From positions 64,137,261 to 64,201,260 of the forward strand of contig NC_134845.1 in assembly GCF_965363235.1 (NCBI RefSeq): a DNA stretch of 64,000 bases, in the 5' to 3' direction. The notes beneath the pieces are model-generated. The model saw only the letters and a list, made by a program, of their open reading frames with translations, had not been told where the DNA came from and searched no databases. Below, piece after piece: positions 45,201-58,800 of this stretch. This stretch comes from Mytilus galloprovincialis. Lineage: Eukaryota > Mollusca > Bivalvia > Mytilida > Mytilidae. Numbering within the stretch: position 1 is the stretch's first letter; each line of letters starts with the position of its first letter. Made by a program: the position numbers and the translations under genes.

Positions 45201-46655
45201 TTTGCTAATTTATATCATATACATGATAAGTTATAACTGCACCTTCTAGGACCTTCATGATTTGTTGATGATATTTGTATGTCCAGTGGCAAATATTTCA
45301 TGTATAATAAGGATAAGAATCATATAGATAGTACCTACCAAATTGCAGTTACCTATAGCATTATTGATACAAAAGTCAGTCAAAAATGTCACTCAGACAG
45401 GTACTCAGGCTGCTGTCTGTAACTTTCAGTTAGGATGGGGTTTTGTTCCATTTTAAGGTGTCACTATCAGACTTTGAGATACACTCGCACCCGCAAAGTG
45501 GAAAGGGATTAATATAAGTTGCCAAATTTTTTCCCAATCCACTATAAATAAATATGTTTAAACTAAACTAAAACTTTGAGATGAAGAACGGCAATATTGA
45601 ATAAATGATCAGTTCCTTTACTTAAGGTTAATGAAGTGAATATACATGTTTTTTTTTGTTTTTTTATATACATTGAATTTGATGCTCTATTTTATCAGAA
45701 TAATAATTGCAGTTAATATGATAAATGAGCACATGTTATTGTTTAACTTTATAAATAGAAATAATTGTATGCATAATGCATATTTAATAACACTTTTAGT
45801 TTTATTGTTTGTTAAAAACATATGTTTTATTCACGCTTTGTGTCTCTTTTATAGGTTGTCACATGCATGGAAGATGAAATAAACAACAGTAAGAAAGATC
45901 AAAGAATATGTAAATGAGTTTTCCATGCATTTATCTCCTAGGTATCATACTTTTAACCTGACCTTTGAGTTTTCTCTAATTTGTAAATTGACCAAATACT
46001 TACTTTGATATACAATAGTTTCAATTTGACCTGTTGATTGAATAGATGTCATTTTCATGGATCATTGATTTCATCCTTTTTATGATGGGTCACTTTCTTT
46101 ACAGATCATTAAGAAATTTGGTAGGCTGACTTGTTCCATTAACACCCATCTGTAATCATAAATCTTGAGGGTATTTGGTAAATTAAAACCAAACATGAAA
46201 TTTTACAGTTCCAGGAGCCATAAAAATGATTATGTTATTATTGTTATATAAAACACAGGCACAGATCAAGGCATTTTTAAAAGGAGTGTTACAACGTTTG
46301 CAAGTCATAAAAAGGGGGAGGTCCAACCATATGTCTCATATACAAAGCATTAGGTATCAACCAAAAAGGGGGGATTATTAATGATGTTACCCCATATCCA
46401 CTGCATATCTGCAACTGAAATAAGACCAGTTTCAATTTTTCTTAAAGTTTTAGTTACTTTACTGCCCTTGTACGCCATTGGCGTTTTAGTGCTATATTTA
46501 AATTTTCTTTAATCTATGAAGTCAATTTATGTTCCTATTTTCAAAATTTCCATTTAATTTCAAAATCACAACACCAACAACAGTTGATTTTTTATGTGCT
46601 TAAAATCTGAACAACAATGTCGAGATAAATAAGAGGGTGGTTTGTGCCCATGTTA
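42240..46655. other. Long A+T-rich stretch without supportable gene
   Basis: About 4.4 kb. I find homopolymer and AT runs and a phrase TGTCCAGTGGCAAATATTTC at 45280-45300 that is repeated at 49908-49927 (see 49860). Short open frames (44092-44298, 45646-45882) lack any protein signature. It could be intergenic or intronic. Confidence 0.4.
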
Positions 46656-46659
46656 ATAT

Positions 46660-46795
46660 AAAAACGAAGATGTGGTATGATTGCCAATGAGACCACTGTC
46701 CACAAGAGACCAAAATGACACAGATATTAACAACTATAGGTCACTGTATGGCCTTCAACAATGAGCAAAGCCCATAACGCATAGTCTTGTTCAAC
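46660..46795 (-). mobile_element. Fossil retroelement tail 1 end
   Basis: The sequence GATGTGGTATGATTGCCAAT, GAGACCAAAATGACACAGAT, TTCAACAATGAGCAAAGCCC is a relatively well-preserved 130-bp end of tail 1. Confidence 0.6.
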
Positions 46796-47551
46796 TTGTA
46801 AAACTTGTTAAACCCCACCCACACTAGTACTTTTTGTTTAGCCTGTATCAAGACAGGCTATTTAGATTATGCGTTGCAGACCTACTGGATTCTGAATATA
46901 GGGGCTGTGGGCTGCCAAACTAGACTAAATTTTGTCAGTATCCAGAGAAAATTTCACTGATTTTTTTTTGAAGGAATACAGTGTTACCATCAGGAAAACA
47001 TGTTACAAATTTTCTTGACATGAGCCAACTGAAGTCTTGGCTGACATTCCTAAACACTGTAAGCTTTAGTGAGAAGAAACAAAAACAAGCTTTTAAGTAT
47101 TTTTGTTTGATGTGGCCTTGTATGAAAACTGCAAAGCAAACATGCTATTTCAAGACCACTAAGATGTTTTTAACTACTATGCTTGTAAATATCATCTAAC
47201 TTCCAGATTCTTTTGAATCAAAGAGAACCGTTAGTTGAGTTAATTTGTTAAAATGATGGTGATCTCTAATGCATTTTAAATGACTGCATAAATAAATGAG
47301 GGTATGGATGGGTTAAATTACGGAAAAGAGATTAAGGTGGTACCCAACACTTTAACTAAAATTAAATTGGCTTGTTTAACTTTCATAAAATTTTGTCTAA
47401 GTATTTACTTTGACCCTTTAACAAAAAAATAAAAATTTCAAAAACTTTGAACCAATCGTTTTGTCAGAAAAATTACACTGGTTATATAGCAGTTTGACAA
47501 ACACAAATTTTGATTATTGAAAAGCTTAATATTCCTTTTACAACACAACGT

Positions 47552-47674
47552 AATTAAAGGGGGGGGGCCTGGGCCCACCCTTTCGTGGGAAAAATTTGGT
47601 TGGTTATATAGGGAATCATTGAAGCATGACTGGAGCGGGCCCCCCCTTAGGAAAAGTACTGGATCTGCCACTGC
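47552..47674. repeat. GGCGGATC-type element, copy 3
   Basis: A G-run and C-run frame the body GGTTATATAGGGAATCATTG, AAGCATGACTGGAGCGGGCC, ending in CTGGATCTGCCACTG. It matches 41797-41906. Confidence 0.55.
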
Positions 47675-47699
47675 AAGAGAATTATGGGTTGAAGAATAG

Positions 47700-49000
47700 T
47701 AAAAATTTAAATTACCTAAGTTGTAAAGAATACAGAATTGGATTCCCCCATCCATACTCTCATATATGCACCCACTAATGCTTCACAGTAATTAATTATT
47801 TTTAAACATTTTTCAGAATCCTGTCATTGAAGTTTGAAAGATAGTGTTGTTTTGACAGTGAGAAGAAATAAAGAAGGATTTGGTAACTGTCTCATCTGGT
47901 AAAACTTAAAAAACTTTCTTTGTTTGCAAATCCACCAGACTTAAAAACATCTATGTAAACAAAAATTAACAGCAAATTAACCAGAAAATTCAAACATCTT
48001 TAAATTATCCTCCCTTTTCCTTTAATTTACAGAGTTTTTATTCATTAGCAATGAATTACACCATCTTTCAAAGAAAGGAAAATGTAAAACATATCTTTTC
48101 ATCAGGTTTATTTTCATTACACTTAGCAAAGAATGCGGAATTTATTAGTAAGTGTTGAAACAAGTGATTAACCGGCAGTAAAGTACCGGAAAAAAACATT
48201 CTTGCATAATCAACGGTTATTTTAATAAAAATTAGTTCTGTCCCTGACTAATTACTTTACCATGCCATTTAGATTAAAAGATAAAACAATTTCACTTGCT
48301 CAGCAGTAGTTTATAAACATTAATTTACACTTGGCGCTAAGTTTGTGTGTTTTGAATTTTTTCGCTTCATTTTTCAAGCGTTGATAATTAGTATTTTTTC
48401 AAGATGCGAAAGTTTTTTAGTGACTTTTTGATGAAGGGGTTGTATAACACGTTTTGAACTTCTGCTAAATGAGGAATAAATTTCACTTTGATCAATGTAG
48501 CTTTGGAACCTTTTATTTTTTCAGGCGGAGTAAATTAAATAAAGCAGGTTTATTTTTAATAAATACTTTGATGAACATTAGTAATGGGAAAAGTATGGGT
48601 TTTTCAACTTACCGGTACACATGTATATAAAAGATTTGTCTTGAAAACCTAGAATGAGCAATATTTCAGAACTTTTTAAGATAGGAAGCAATTATAAATA
48701 AACTTGAATTAATGCTAATAATTGGTTACAAATAGTCTGTCTAAAACAGCAAATTTAAGTATGGTTATAGTAAGTAGGTAGGCTTGTTTGACTTGTTAAA
48801 AAGTATGTTTAACAGGTTTAACACTGCCACATTTTTGTGTCTGTCCCAAGTGAGGAACCTCTGTCCATTGTTTGTTTTGTTTGTTTTGTATGTTCTTTTA
48901 ATTTTAGTTCATTTATATTTTAAATCAGAGTTTAGTGTGAAGTCCATTTTCACTGAACTGGTACACATTTTTTGTTAAGGAGCCTGCAGAAGCTTAGCCT
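47700..49000. other. Spacer without recognised feature
   Basis: A+T-rich sequence. No splice-bordered open frame or repeat border that I can support. Confidence 0.35.
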
Positions 49001-49110
49001 CAGGGTACATGATTTTCCTAGTGTGCTGAAGACCTGTTGGTGGCCTTGGCTTGGGTTGTTTTCTCTTTGACACATTCCTCATCTCCATTTTCAATTTTTT
49101 GTGTCATCTG
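49000..49110 (+). repeat. Short interspersed repeat (TCTCTTTGACACATTCC type)
   Basis: The sequence GACCTGTTGGTGGCCTTGGC, TTTTCTCTTTGACACATTCC and CATTTTCAATTTT is shared with 61250-61370 (plus) and 62065-62165 (reverse). Three copies in this window show it is an interspersed repeat. Confidence 0.55.
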
Positions 49111-49149
49111 CCATATTATTATTATACTTGTACATTATGTTAAGGATTT

Positions 49150-49420
49150 GGACAAATAGATATAAGAAGATGTGGTATGAGCGCCAATGCAGCAACTCTT
49201 AATCCAAGTCTCAATTTGTGAAAGTAAACCATTATAGGTCAAAGTACGGTCTTTTAACATGGAGCCACACCGGACAGTAAGCTATAAAGGGCCCAAAAAA
49301 TGACTTGAAGAGAAAACAATTTGAAAGAGAAAACCAAAAAATCTAATTGATTAAAAAAATGTTTGCAGACAGCAATTTAAAATAACAACAACTCTCTAAC
49401 AGGCTCCTGCTTTTAAAGAA
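49150..49420 (-). mobile_element. Fossil retroelement tail 1
   Basis: The phrases GAAGATGTGGTATGAGCGCC, GTAAACCATTATAGGTCAAA and CAGTAAGCTATAAAGGGCCC give the uninterrupted order of the tail that is split by a foldback at 30441-30725, so it acts as an empty-site reference. Confidence 0.6.
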
Positions 49421-49859
49421 TATAATGGGTTTTAAAAATGATCATGAGTATTAGCCACCCCTAATCTAGCTTTGTCAGTGGAGTGCATATTTAAAAGAGA
49501 GACCAAAGAAACTAAAGAGATATTCACACTAAAAAAATTAATTTGAAAATGTTAAAAAAAATAAAAAAGGACCTGAAGACAAACAGCACTGACAGTATTC
49601 AAAACACTACAGACTGAGTAACACCAACCCTACAAAAATCAGTTGGAAATGACTTTAAACTTACAAGAAAATGAAAAAAAAACAAAATCCAGAGGACCAT
49701 AGGTAACTTAGCTATCTAAGAGTACTTACAGTTATTGAAAGATACTGGCATGAAAACTTATCAAGAAAATAAATCTATGTGTGTAAATATTTTTTTCAAA
49801 TTGTAACTAGTCAAAAGTTACTAAAGTCACTGGTTGAAAGGCCAAGTTGTCTTTGGCAT

Positions 49860-50115
49860 AGAATAATTAACTATTATATTGATTGATTGATTGTTGTTTA
49901 CTTTATGTCCAGTGGCAAATATTTCATGCATGTTCAGGATGATCAACTAATATACATACCTTGTATTGTAGGAACAAAAAGTTGGATTTTTCTTGCATAG
50001 AAGAACTTGGGACAGATTGTTCATCTAATATTTGGATAAATTGAGGTTTGTTTTACATCCAGTGGCTAATATTTCATACATATTCAGGTCGATCAACAAA
50101 TGTTAGAACCATATA
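49860..50115 (+). repeat. Two copies of the TCCAGTGGCAAATATTTCAT repeat
   Basis: TGTCCAGTGGCAAATATTTC at 49907 is followed by ATGTTCAGGATGATCAAC. ATCCAGTGGCTAATATTTCA at 50060 is followed by ATTCAGGTCGATCAAC. A third copy of the core lies at 45280. Probably a tRNA-unrelated short repeat, dispersed in bivalves. Confidence 0.5.
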
Positions 50116-50119
50116 ATGT

Positions 50120-51930
50120 GCTGTAGTAAAAAAAATCGGATTAGGAATTTGAAAATTTTATATTGGTTTATTTTATGAATTGACATCAGCATTGAATTCT
50201 TTAAATAATGTACCATGTTCTGAATCATTCATTGTCAATTTCGTCAGAGAAAGTTTTTAATTTAAACTTAATCCGTAGTGTCAAATTTAAATTTTGATAA
50301 ATGCATTTAAATCTCTCAATATTTATTCGATATTATTGAAGCAACATAAACTTTTCAATTCATTAAATCAAATTAATGCTATATAGGAGGGCAACATATT
50401 AGATAGATCAATAAAAATGAACAGGAGTAATTCATCGGAGGTAATTCTACCGATTGACAATTTAAATATGTTTGTTATAAGGGATTAAATCATTGTTCGC
50501 CTCATAATAAAGATAATATTAGTCACTTACTTTCTAATAATATGGGATTCAGATTTTTCCATTCGTAAAATATGATTTCAAGTTTTAATCATTTTAGTGT
50601 AGTGCAAAAAATATGAATTAGCTTGATCTCTGCTTAACCTTTTGATCCAACATTTTTTTAGATGCATGGTTTGTGAAAAATATTCAGGCCTTTCTTTCAA
50701 ATTGGAAGATTTCTTTGTGAACATTTTAGGATGAATATAAAAGCATAATTTAGAAAGTACAAGTATAGAAAAATTTAACTGTTGCAGCTTATATAGATCC
50801 TAATTCTTTTTCAATTTTTGTTGGGTAATACTATATGTGAATGCAATGTTAATACAGAATTAATTCTTATGCTTCAAGTAAAACATTTGAATAGTAATAT
50901 CTAGGAATAGACAGACAATTGCAGAGAAATTAGTAAAAAGAAAGAAAAAGATTTGGTCTTTACAGAAATGGTTTGTATAAGTAAATGAGAAGTAAAAACT
51001 GGTTATACTGGTTTAAAATTCAATTTTGAAACTTTTTTAAGGGATTTCATTTTTAGAACGTTTATTTTTTCTCTCTCTCTCTTTTATTTATATGATTGTT
51101 TATTATATGTTTATTATACATTTTCTATTGAAAATAAAATTTTAAGATGTTATTTTGAACATCAAAGGTGAAGTCACACCTCTATAGGTCAATGTATTGT
51201 CCTAAAACAAAAAATACTTTCTGCAAATTCATGATGGATTGAGAGGTAATAGAAATCAAAAGTTTAAGTTTACATAAACTATAACGCTGAATCAAAACAT
51301 CTTAATTCTTATCAAGAAAAGTTCTTTACTTTTGGTGTTTTCTTTGTAATAAATCATGCAGTATATGAGCCAAACCAAATTTCATGCATTTTATCAGCAA
51401 AATTTTCTCCATGCTTGCAAACAATGGTAAACCTTGTTAAAACAATTTAACAAAATCTAATAAAATTTGATTTGATATGATTGAAAACTTTTTTTCTACA
51501 GGTGAGAAAATAAAATGAAAAGTAAAAGAAAATATATGCCTTGATTAGAAAAAGGGGTTGACTAGTTATGAGAGTAATGGAGCATGCCATTTTTTATTGC
51601 CGAAAACTTAGATGAAGTAGATATCCACTTGTCACATGATAAACAACACTTAAAACAATTGTGCTGATTTTCAAGAGCCCACCTGTTGTTTTAACCAGGT
51701 AAGTGGATTATAATTTTGTACATATGTATTGGCTACCATTATGAAAAGATTATAGTTGAAGATAATTTGAATGTACTTAGACAAATTTATGATAGTGGAA
51801 AAAAGGGGAGATGACTAAGAATAAACTAATATCAAATGATTTTATCTTTCAATTCATAAAAGAATATCAACACTTAATAAAAAAAAGATTTTTCAAAATG
51901 CTCCATATAATAAATTTTTGTAAAATAACA
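50120..51930. other. Spacer without recognised feature
   Basis: A+T-rich sequence with a CT run at about 51070-51083. No supportable gene. Confidence 0.35.
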
Positions 51931-51936
51931 TCAATG

Positions 51937-52033
51937 AAAACAGCAATGGGTACCATTGAATTGAAGTATCGAAACAGCAATGGGTACCATTGAATTGAAG
52001 TATCGAAACAGCAATGGGTACCATTGAATTGAA
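51937..52033. repeat. 34-bp tandem repeat, three copies
   Basis: The unit GAAACAGCAATGGGTACCAT followed by TGAATTGAAGTATC occurs three times head to tail with almost no change. AATGGGTACCATT inside it is nearly palindromic. The perfect copies suggest recent expansion. Confidence 0.85.
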
Positions 52034-52039
52034 AATATT

Positions 52040-53066
52040 TCAGTTATTGGATTGTTGTTTTCTAAGATTTTTATTTGATAGGGTGACCCATTACCTGCCA
52101 AACCTGCCAAGGGTGATGTCTTTTAATTAAATGATACAAACTTATGTTAAACTAAAATTGCATCCTATTTATGTCAAAAGAAAAAAGAAGAAAAAATGTT
52201 GCTGTCACAATAAAGTTTAAAAAAAATGACCATGAAATTAACATACATACATGCTAACTTCACATAATAATTAGAACGAGTCCTTCAGATACAGACCCCT
52301 ATAATTAAAGACCCTACTCCCTATTGTAATGGACTGGTACCTGATGTGTGACAGGACACACTTGATTAAATCACATTGATTCAGTGGTATTAAAAAGGTG
52401 TCAATTTCTAATCATACTTATTGAAATGAACAGATACATGTCAGTTTCTTATGCAACTACCTTACAGGTATTTGAATGGGAATTTCAATAAAATTCAATT
52501 TTATGGCTTTTTTATGAACTGGGGGCTACAACGTGACCGTAAAAAAGTTTGAGGGAAGTTAAAGAATTAGTTACAGTCCAGAATTGTCTATTCAGTCGAA
52601 AGAGTGTTTTCTGTTAGATAACTAGTTACTATTTGGATTAATTAGGAGGATAACCTAAAAAAAATTGGGTTTTGCATTGTAGAGGCTGATTTTAAATACA
52701 GAAAAAGGAGTGTTGGTTTCCTATCAGGTAAATTTAAAAATTAAATTAGCACATTTATTGTAAATTTAAACAAAATTCTAAAAAATGCTCTCAACTTTTA
52801 TGTAGATTACAAAAACCTATAGTACCTTATGTAATGTCCTTTAAAAAACTAATAATATTGCAGTATTTGGATTTGAGATGGCAGCCTTGTAATACCCAAA
52901 TATTTGACTTTTAGATTTTTAAACCAATGATTTTTATTAATTTTTTTATTAATTAGCTCAGCAGTAATTTAATTTTGTATTACATGTACTATAATCATAC
53001 TCTCACTATATATTCAACCAATCAAAACACTGGATTTGATGTTTCAAGCACAAATTTTGTACTCAT
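52040..53066. other. Spacer without recognised feature
   Basis: A+T-rich sequence; nothing supportable. Confidence 0.35.
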
Positions 53067-53995
53067 GGCCTACTTCGATTCGTCCAACTCTGGTTACTCG
53101 AGTTAAATTTTTAGGTTTGATTGTGCATGCGCCAAGAGCGTATTAATCGAATCAAAAGCTGTGATGGAGAGTTACTCGAGGTCCATTGTTTACCTTAACA
53201 TCATGGGTGAATTTAAGATACTAAACCATATTTTTAGTGATGATGAATAAACGATTGCAATTCAGTAAATAATTGATTCTGACAAAATCTGAATACAATT
53301 ATTGACAACTTTGTTGCCCAGGGAATGTTTTTTTTTACCTCAGCGGGAAAATGCAAAGTTTTCATTTATTTTGGATCTTCAGGATTCGAAGATTTTTTTC
53401 CTGCAATCCCAGGATCTATCCCCTTATAACCACCCCAAACATGGCTGCGTGCAGGCTGAGCATATAGGATATATTACCGAAAGGGGGCGAAGGGGGTCCT
53501 AATAAGAGAAGAACTGTTAACTGAATTTGACAATAATTGTTAACAGCTAAAAAAATATTCACAATAGCTAATAACAATGAATAAAAAACGCCCAGAACAC
53601 AAGAACAGTAAAGGTCACCTTGCCCCCTTCTGAAAAGTGTAACTGAGGTACACATGTGTATATTTTAGCAATCATTTACAATTGATGGACATTGATGTAA
53701 TAACATAGATATATATATTGTTGTCTTTTCATGTGACTATTGATATTGAACACTTAAACTTCTATTTCGTCACATAAAATGGCTAAAATCCTTTTAAATC
53801 GTAAAAAATATATTTTTAAAAAGCACTCCTGTCTCTTTTGTCACCATCTTGTCGTTTAACTCAGCTCTATTAAACCTGGTCAGGGGCAGGGTTGATATCG
53901 AGTTAACTCGAGGGTTGGGAAATGATAAAACTCGGGTACTTCGATTGCAAATCGAGTAACTCTGGTTACCCGAGTTGGACGAATCGAAGTAGGCC
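53067..53995. mobile_element. About 929-bp element with GGCCTACTTCGATTCGTCC inverted ends
   Basis: The left end GGCCTACTTCGATTCGTCCA is followed by ACTCTGGTTACTCGAGTTA. The right end is its inverse with few changes (TAACTCTGGTTACCCGAGTT then GGACGAATCGAAGTAGGCC). Extra ACTCGAG-type motifs lie inside each end. The interior is A+T-rich and non-coding. No clear target duplication is visible, so the superfamily is open. Confidence 0.65.
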
Positions 53996-54002
53996 CTGAA
54001 GT

Positions 54003-54095
54003 TCTGGGTAAAGTTGTATGACCATAGTTGTTAATGTCTGTGTCATTTTGGTCTCTTGTGGAGAGTTGTCTCATTGGCAATCATACACATCTTGT
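54003..54095 (+). mobile_element. Fossil retroelement tail 1 end
   Basis: TTGTTAATGTCTGTGTCATT, TTGGTCTCTTGTGGAGAGTT and GTCTCATTGGCAATCATACA are the terminal bases of tail 1 in plus orientation, directly beside the TIR element at 53067-53995. Confidence 0.6.
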
Positions 54096-54099
54096 TTTT

Positions 54100-55360
54100 T
54101 TGTATATAGCCCCTGACAATTGGAGTCTTCTCCCCTCATCTCATTTCCTTCTTGTCAGAAACCCATTGGGCTTAAATTACCAAAAATAGTGCATGATAAG
54201 TCCTCTGTAAATGATCATTCTTTTGTTCTTTAATATTCTTCTTCTGAAAGTAGTAGATGAAATATATATATATAAACTTCACAGGATTGATGATTTGAAG
54301 TCCAGTTACATAACAGTCTTCATTTATGTTGTACAAGTGGTAAACATGGCCACATTAATAGTGGCACAAAGTTTCAAGTAAACTAATGGGAAAACACATT
54401 TTCATCTTCTTATGAAACTACTTTGCAAATTTCAACATCTTAGCAAGAATGATTTATTAAATGAAGGTTCTCTAACTAATTTGTCCTAGGTTTGTTCTGA
54501 TCAGATAAAAAGTATGACTACAATCTGTGATTCTGATAAGCCAATGTAAGAAATCTTCTTATCAATCAAAGCAAATTAAAATTATAAAGATAGAGGATTC
54601 AGGCAGACCTTCAACAATAGACCCCCATTTAGTAATGATAGGACAGCATGCATTACACATGCATAGTTCCCTTTATAGAAACCTAAAAAGGAGAGCATGT
54701 TGGATAGGACAGCAATTTTGCCTTGCAATCACCATCATATTTGCAGAATATGGGACATGCACCCATCCTACAGTAGGCATCTAATTTAAAGTCTTAGCCA
54801 ACTAAAAGCCACACTGCAATTTTACAGCCTAGATGGGTGAAGTCTTGTGAGTCAACCCTAAATAAATAGAAACTTCTATCACCTCACACTTCAGATGTAT
54901 GTTCTCTTATTCGTTCATCCCATTCTTTTTCTCTCATTACTTTATAAACTTATGTGTAGATATAAACTTTGTATATTTTAACAAAAGTTCATGATCTCGT
55001 CTCATATAAATATTTATAAATTTTACCGATAAAAAAAGACCTGGGGTTGGAATGAGTAATATGTCTTGTGGGTGATCATTGACTATTAACTATCAGTCAT
55101 TATATACAATAGTACTAAGAGAAGATACTTTTTAAAGGTTAAGAAAAATAGAGATCAAACGTTTTAAATGGAGAGGTGTTAACTAAAACTGCATGTATTG
55201 TTACAGGCAGTTTTTTATCATTCATAAATATCTATCAGTAAATGAGAAAGGATTATATTAAACATTGATAATTTTTTGCGTAACCTCAAAAATTTGTTTG
55301 CATTTTAAAGCATCTACCTCTTCAAAATATTAGCAAGGTGCTACTTGATGCTTTCCCGCT
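54100..55360. other. Spacer without recognised feature
   Basis: A+T-rich sequence; the open frame at 54527-54784 has no recognisable domain and I do not call it a gene. Confidence 0.35.
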
Positions 55361-55363
55361 GGT

Positions 55364-55558
55364 TACTGTGAACCAACTTATTTTCGCGGATACTTAATTT
55401 CACGTTTTCCTCTTTCTAGTCAACTTCACGGCTATTTAATTTCGGGATTTTCTAATTTACTTGATGTAGTTTGATAAGGATAGATCCAAGATTTATTTTC
55501 GCGTAATTTTTCTAGTCGTGAAAACAAAACACACGCGAAAATAAATTGGTTTACAGTA
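55364..55558. repeat. TIR element with ACTGTGAACCAACTTATTTTC ends
   Basis: The left end (ACTGTGAACCAA, CTTATTTTCGCG) and right end (CGCGAAAATAAATTGGTTTAC, then AGT) are inverted. Words such as TTTCGCG and GCGAAAAT recur. MITE-type, non-coding. Confidence 0.6.
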
Positions 55559-55615
55559 TTGGTTTTTAATAAGGGGATTTTGCCTGTTTGTTTTACTTAT
55601 CACAATTTTTCGATA

Positions 55616-55837
55616 TACTGTGAATTCATCATTATTCGTATTTCGTAAGATACCAATTTTCATTGATTTTGTGTGTTAAGGTAATGAATGAATTTAAATA
55701 TTCAATGAAATACAAATTTTCTGTCAGGTTCAGTATACAAATTTTGGAAAAACAACGAAATCACATATTCTCAAAGATGCAAGTTTTCCTCAAACTATGA
55801 AAATTGGTACCTATGAAAATGTATGAATCCACAGTAT
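55616..55837. repeat. TIR element of the CTGTGGATTCATT family, copy 3
   Basis: The left end is TACTGTGAATTCATCATTAT and the right end ATGTATGAATCCACAGTA. The interior resembles the copy at 979-1194 (AACGAAATCACATATTCTC; AAGTTTTCC). Confidence 0.6.
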
Positions 55838-55839
55838 AC

Positions 55840-58800
55840 AAGTTTTCAAGAATTTTATGCTCCTTTATGTTGCAAATAGATACAAGTACTTGGAAATTGT
55901 ATTCTCCTTTATGGAAAATCTTTTCAATAGTCCATTACTATATAGAGCCAAATCCACACACTTAACTATACCATGTACCCAAATATAAAGCTAAAAATTT
56001 TGCCAAAATACTTAACCCAGAAACAAAGATAAAGCATCATAAAACCCTAAAAAGTTCGTCAAAACGTATTGCTTATAGTATCAGTAGAATTGCACATTTT
56101 GGTAGCTTGCAACAATGACTGTGACTGTTTAGTCTAGCAATAAAACATATATGCACTTAATTGTATATATTTAAAATATAATAAACATGTCTGGTTAATA
56201 CATTGCTGACCCGAGCATGTTAAAGAGATGTTTGGCCAGGGGTCAGTTTATAAGAAAACATATCTAGATAGTTTGTATAGCATATAATCATAAAACACTC
56301 GTTTACGGTATGTGACTAAAAATTTTATGAAATTATTCATATTTTTATGGATGAGAAATGGATTTTGAAGAAGCTCAAAGGCTGAATATATTTTGTCATT
56401 AAAATATAACATTTTCTCTATATGCATGCAGGGTTCGATGCTTGGCTGATCACAGAGAAAGTCGGGAGACAAACCGAGAAATGGGCTATTAGTCTATCTC
56501 TATTATCTTAAAGGGTTTGACCCATTAGAGGCAATTTCATTTCCATCTTAATCTTTTGATAGCTATATTATACATTTTAAAATATATTGGTCTTCTTTAT
56601 AACATTAAAATTTGTCAAAGATACATTTTATTTTATTGTCAAATGTATTTCTTTATCAGTCTAAATTCTTGATAGATGAGTTTGTTTTATGTTGTGATGG
56701 ATAGACGGGATAATAGTTTTATAAAAGACAGAGTTTAATTGGTTAAGCTGATTTATCGTAAAAAAATCTTAAATTTTGTTGAAAATTAAATTTTGATAAT
56801 AAATTTTAAAAGTTTTTACTTTTGATATATTAAATCAAGATTTATATTTAATGTAAAATATTGTCATTTTCATAATGGAGATGTTCTGTGTGAGTCATTT
56901 ATATAGAATTAAAAAAAAGGGGGGGGGGGGGGTAGGGAATATTTCAATGGTCAATGAAATGGATGCAAGCTAACAACAAAACAATAAAATTATTTTTCTT
57001 TTATAATTTACAAAACAGATTTGTCTCTTTTGATATGGAGTTAAAATAATAAGTTTTTTAAGGGAAAAACACCCTTGTTTTTATTTCTTATAAATTTTTA
57101 CTAATTAATTACATTTCTTTTTTTACCAAAAAAAAAACAGAAATGTCTAAAGTGTATATCAATATATCAATGTATTGTCTTTTGAAATGAAGCTAAAAAA
57201 ATCTTACTTTTTTTTAAAGTAAGTATTCAATGATTAATTACTGCTGGGAAAAGTTAAGACACCTTTCAACAACAAACTATCCATTTTAACTGAAGTGTTG
57301 AAATTTTGGAGGAAAATAATTGACAAAAAGTATTTTTTGTGAATAATTGTAAAGTTGTGAAAATGCTGTAATTGTTTTTGCACTATGACACATTCTTATA
57401 ACAATATTTCATCACTTCGCTGACAGTAATTTCATTTTCATGGTATGATAGCAATCTTTAGCTGATTTTCTTGTTCTCCTAAAAAAGATCACCTCATTAT
57501 CAAAGCACTGAAAGAACTGTTGAAACAGATTAAAATAATGAAGTAAAAATATATCTTTGTGATTTCCCCCATATCACAAATATTCGTATTTGATTAAAAT
57601 TATGCATGAAAAAAGACTTTTATTGTGATAAAGTTACTGAGAATTTCAACTGAAGAAGTTTAACAAATGTGCACTTCATATTAAAAAACTGCAAAAATCA
57701 TTCCGCTATCTGAGAAATGGTATTGTGAAAATGTTATGAAAGGGAAGCATAAACTGTATAATTGGTTTTGGATAATGAGTAGATTTTGGTTTATCATCAT
57801 TCTAAAGTAGATGGCAATAACAGGGTTTGGTGCTAATATAAATACATTGTGTAGCAACATTAATTAGCAAGATCGCATAGTCTGGTACATAATTTCCTTT
57901 CTGAAGTGGTGTAATTTAATGAAGCAAGTTTCTGGCAGGTTAACAGTAGGGTGGCAGGGATAGAGTCTACAGAATCAATAGGTTTAATGACAATATTGTT
58001 TCATATCCTGGGGAGCTTAGGTCTGGTCCTGTATTCTGTTTGTGTTTACAAATAAAATATAATTACAGCTCATTTTAATTAGATTGAGTCAACCAAGTGC
58101 AATCTTCTAAACTTTTTAAGCCTTTGTCGAATCATTGCTTAAGGACCATTATTTTCAAACCATTTCTGACAAAACCATCATATCTTTTTTAAACACAGAT
58201 ATTCTTAATTTGCATTGCAATTTGCCTTCTTGTTTGTAAATGCTTGGTAGTATGCTGGGTTTTTTTTTATAGATTTTTATCTCATGAAAAAATTATTACT
58301 CAGAGAAGATCCTAAATGTTCAATATCATACTTTATCATTTTAATTTCAAAAGGTCAAACAAAAGATAAATTTCTGCTCACTTCTAATATAAAGGATATC
58401 AGTACATTTTTATTTATTTATTTTATTTGCCAACAAATGTCCACGAATTGGAAAAATTCTAATGTTATGAGTTCATATTTTTGATGAATTTTGCATTGGT
58501 AACTTTTATTTGATTAAACATTACAATGAAATGATCACCCTTAACCTCAAAATTTTAGAAATAATAGAACCCACCAACAAATAATGAACTATTAGTTTAT
58601 TTTATGTTTATTTGTATGACTAATTAAAACTTGTGGTAAACCATTATTAAATGTTATATTTCCTTATTCAATTTGTAAAACCACCAAAAATTATGATACC
58701 CAATGAAATTGAACCTAATGTAAGACTTTAAAATGATATGATGTTAGCATATATTTACATGCTAAAAAATTGTTAAAACCTGAGTGAAAATTTGTTTTCA

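Noticed and set aside
54527-54784. 85-residue open frame
   Set aside because: No signal peptide, domain or neighbouring exon; A+T-rich chance frame.
56917-56932. Poly-G run as a telomeric or regulatory G-quadruplex site
   Set aside because: It is a single homopolymer without spaced G-tracts and is prone to sequencing error.
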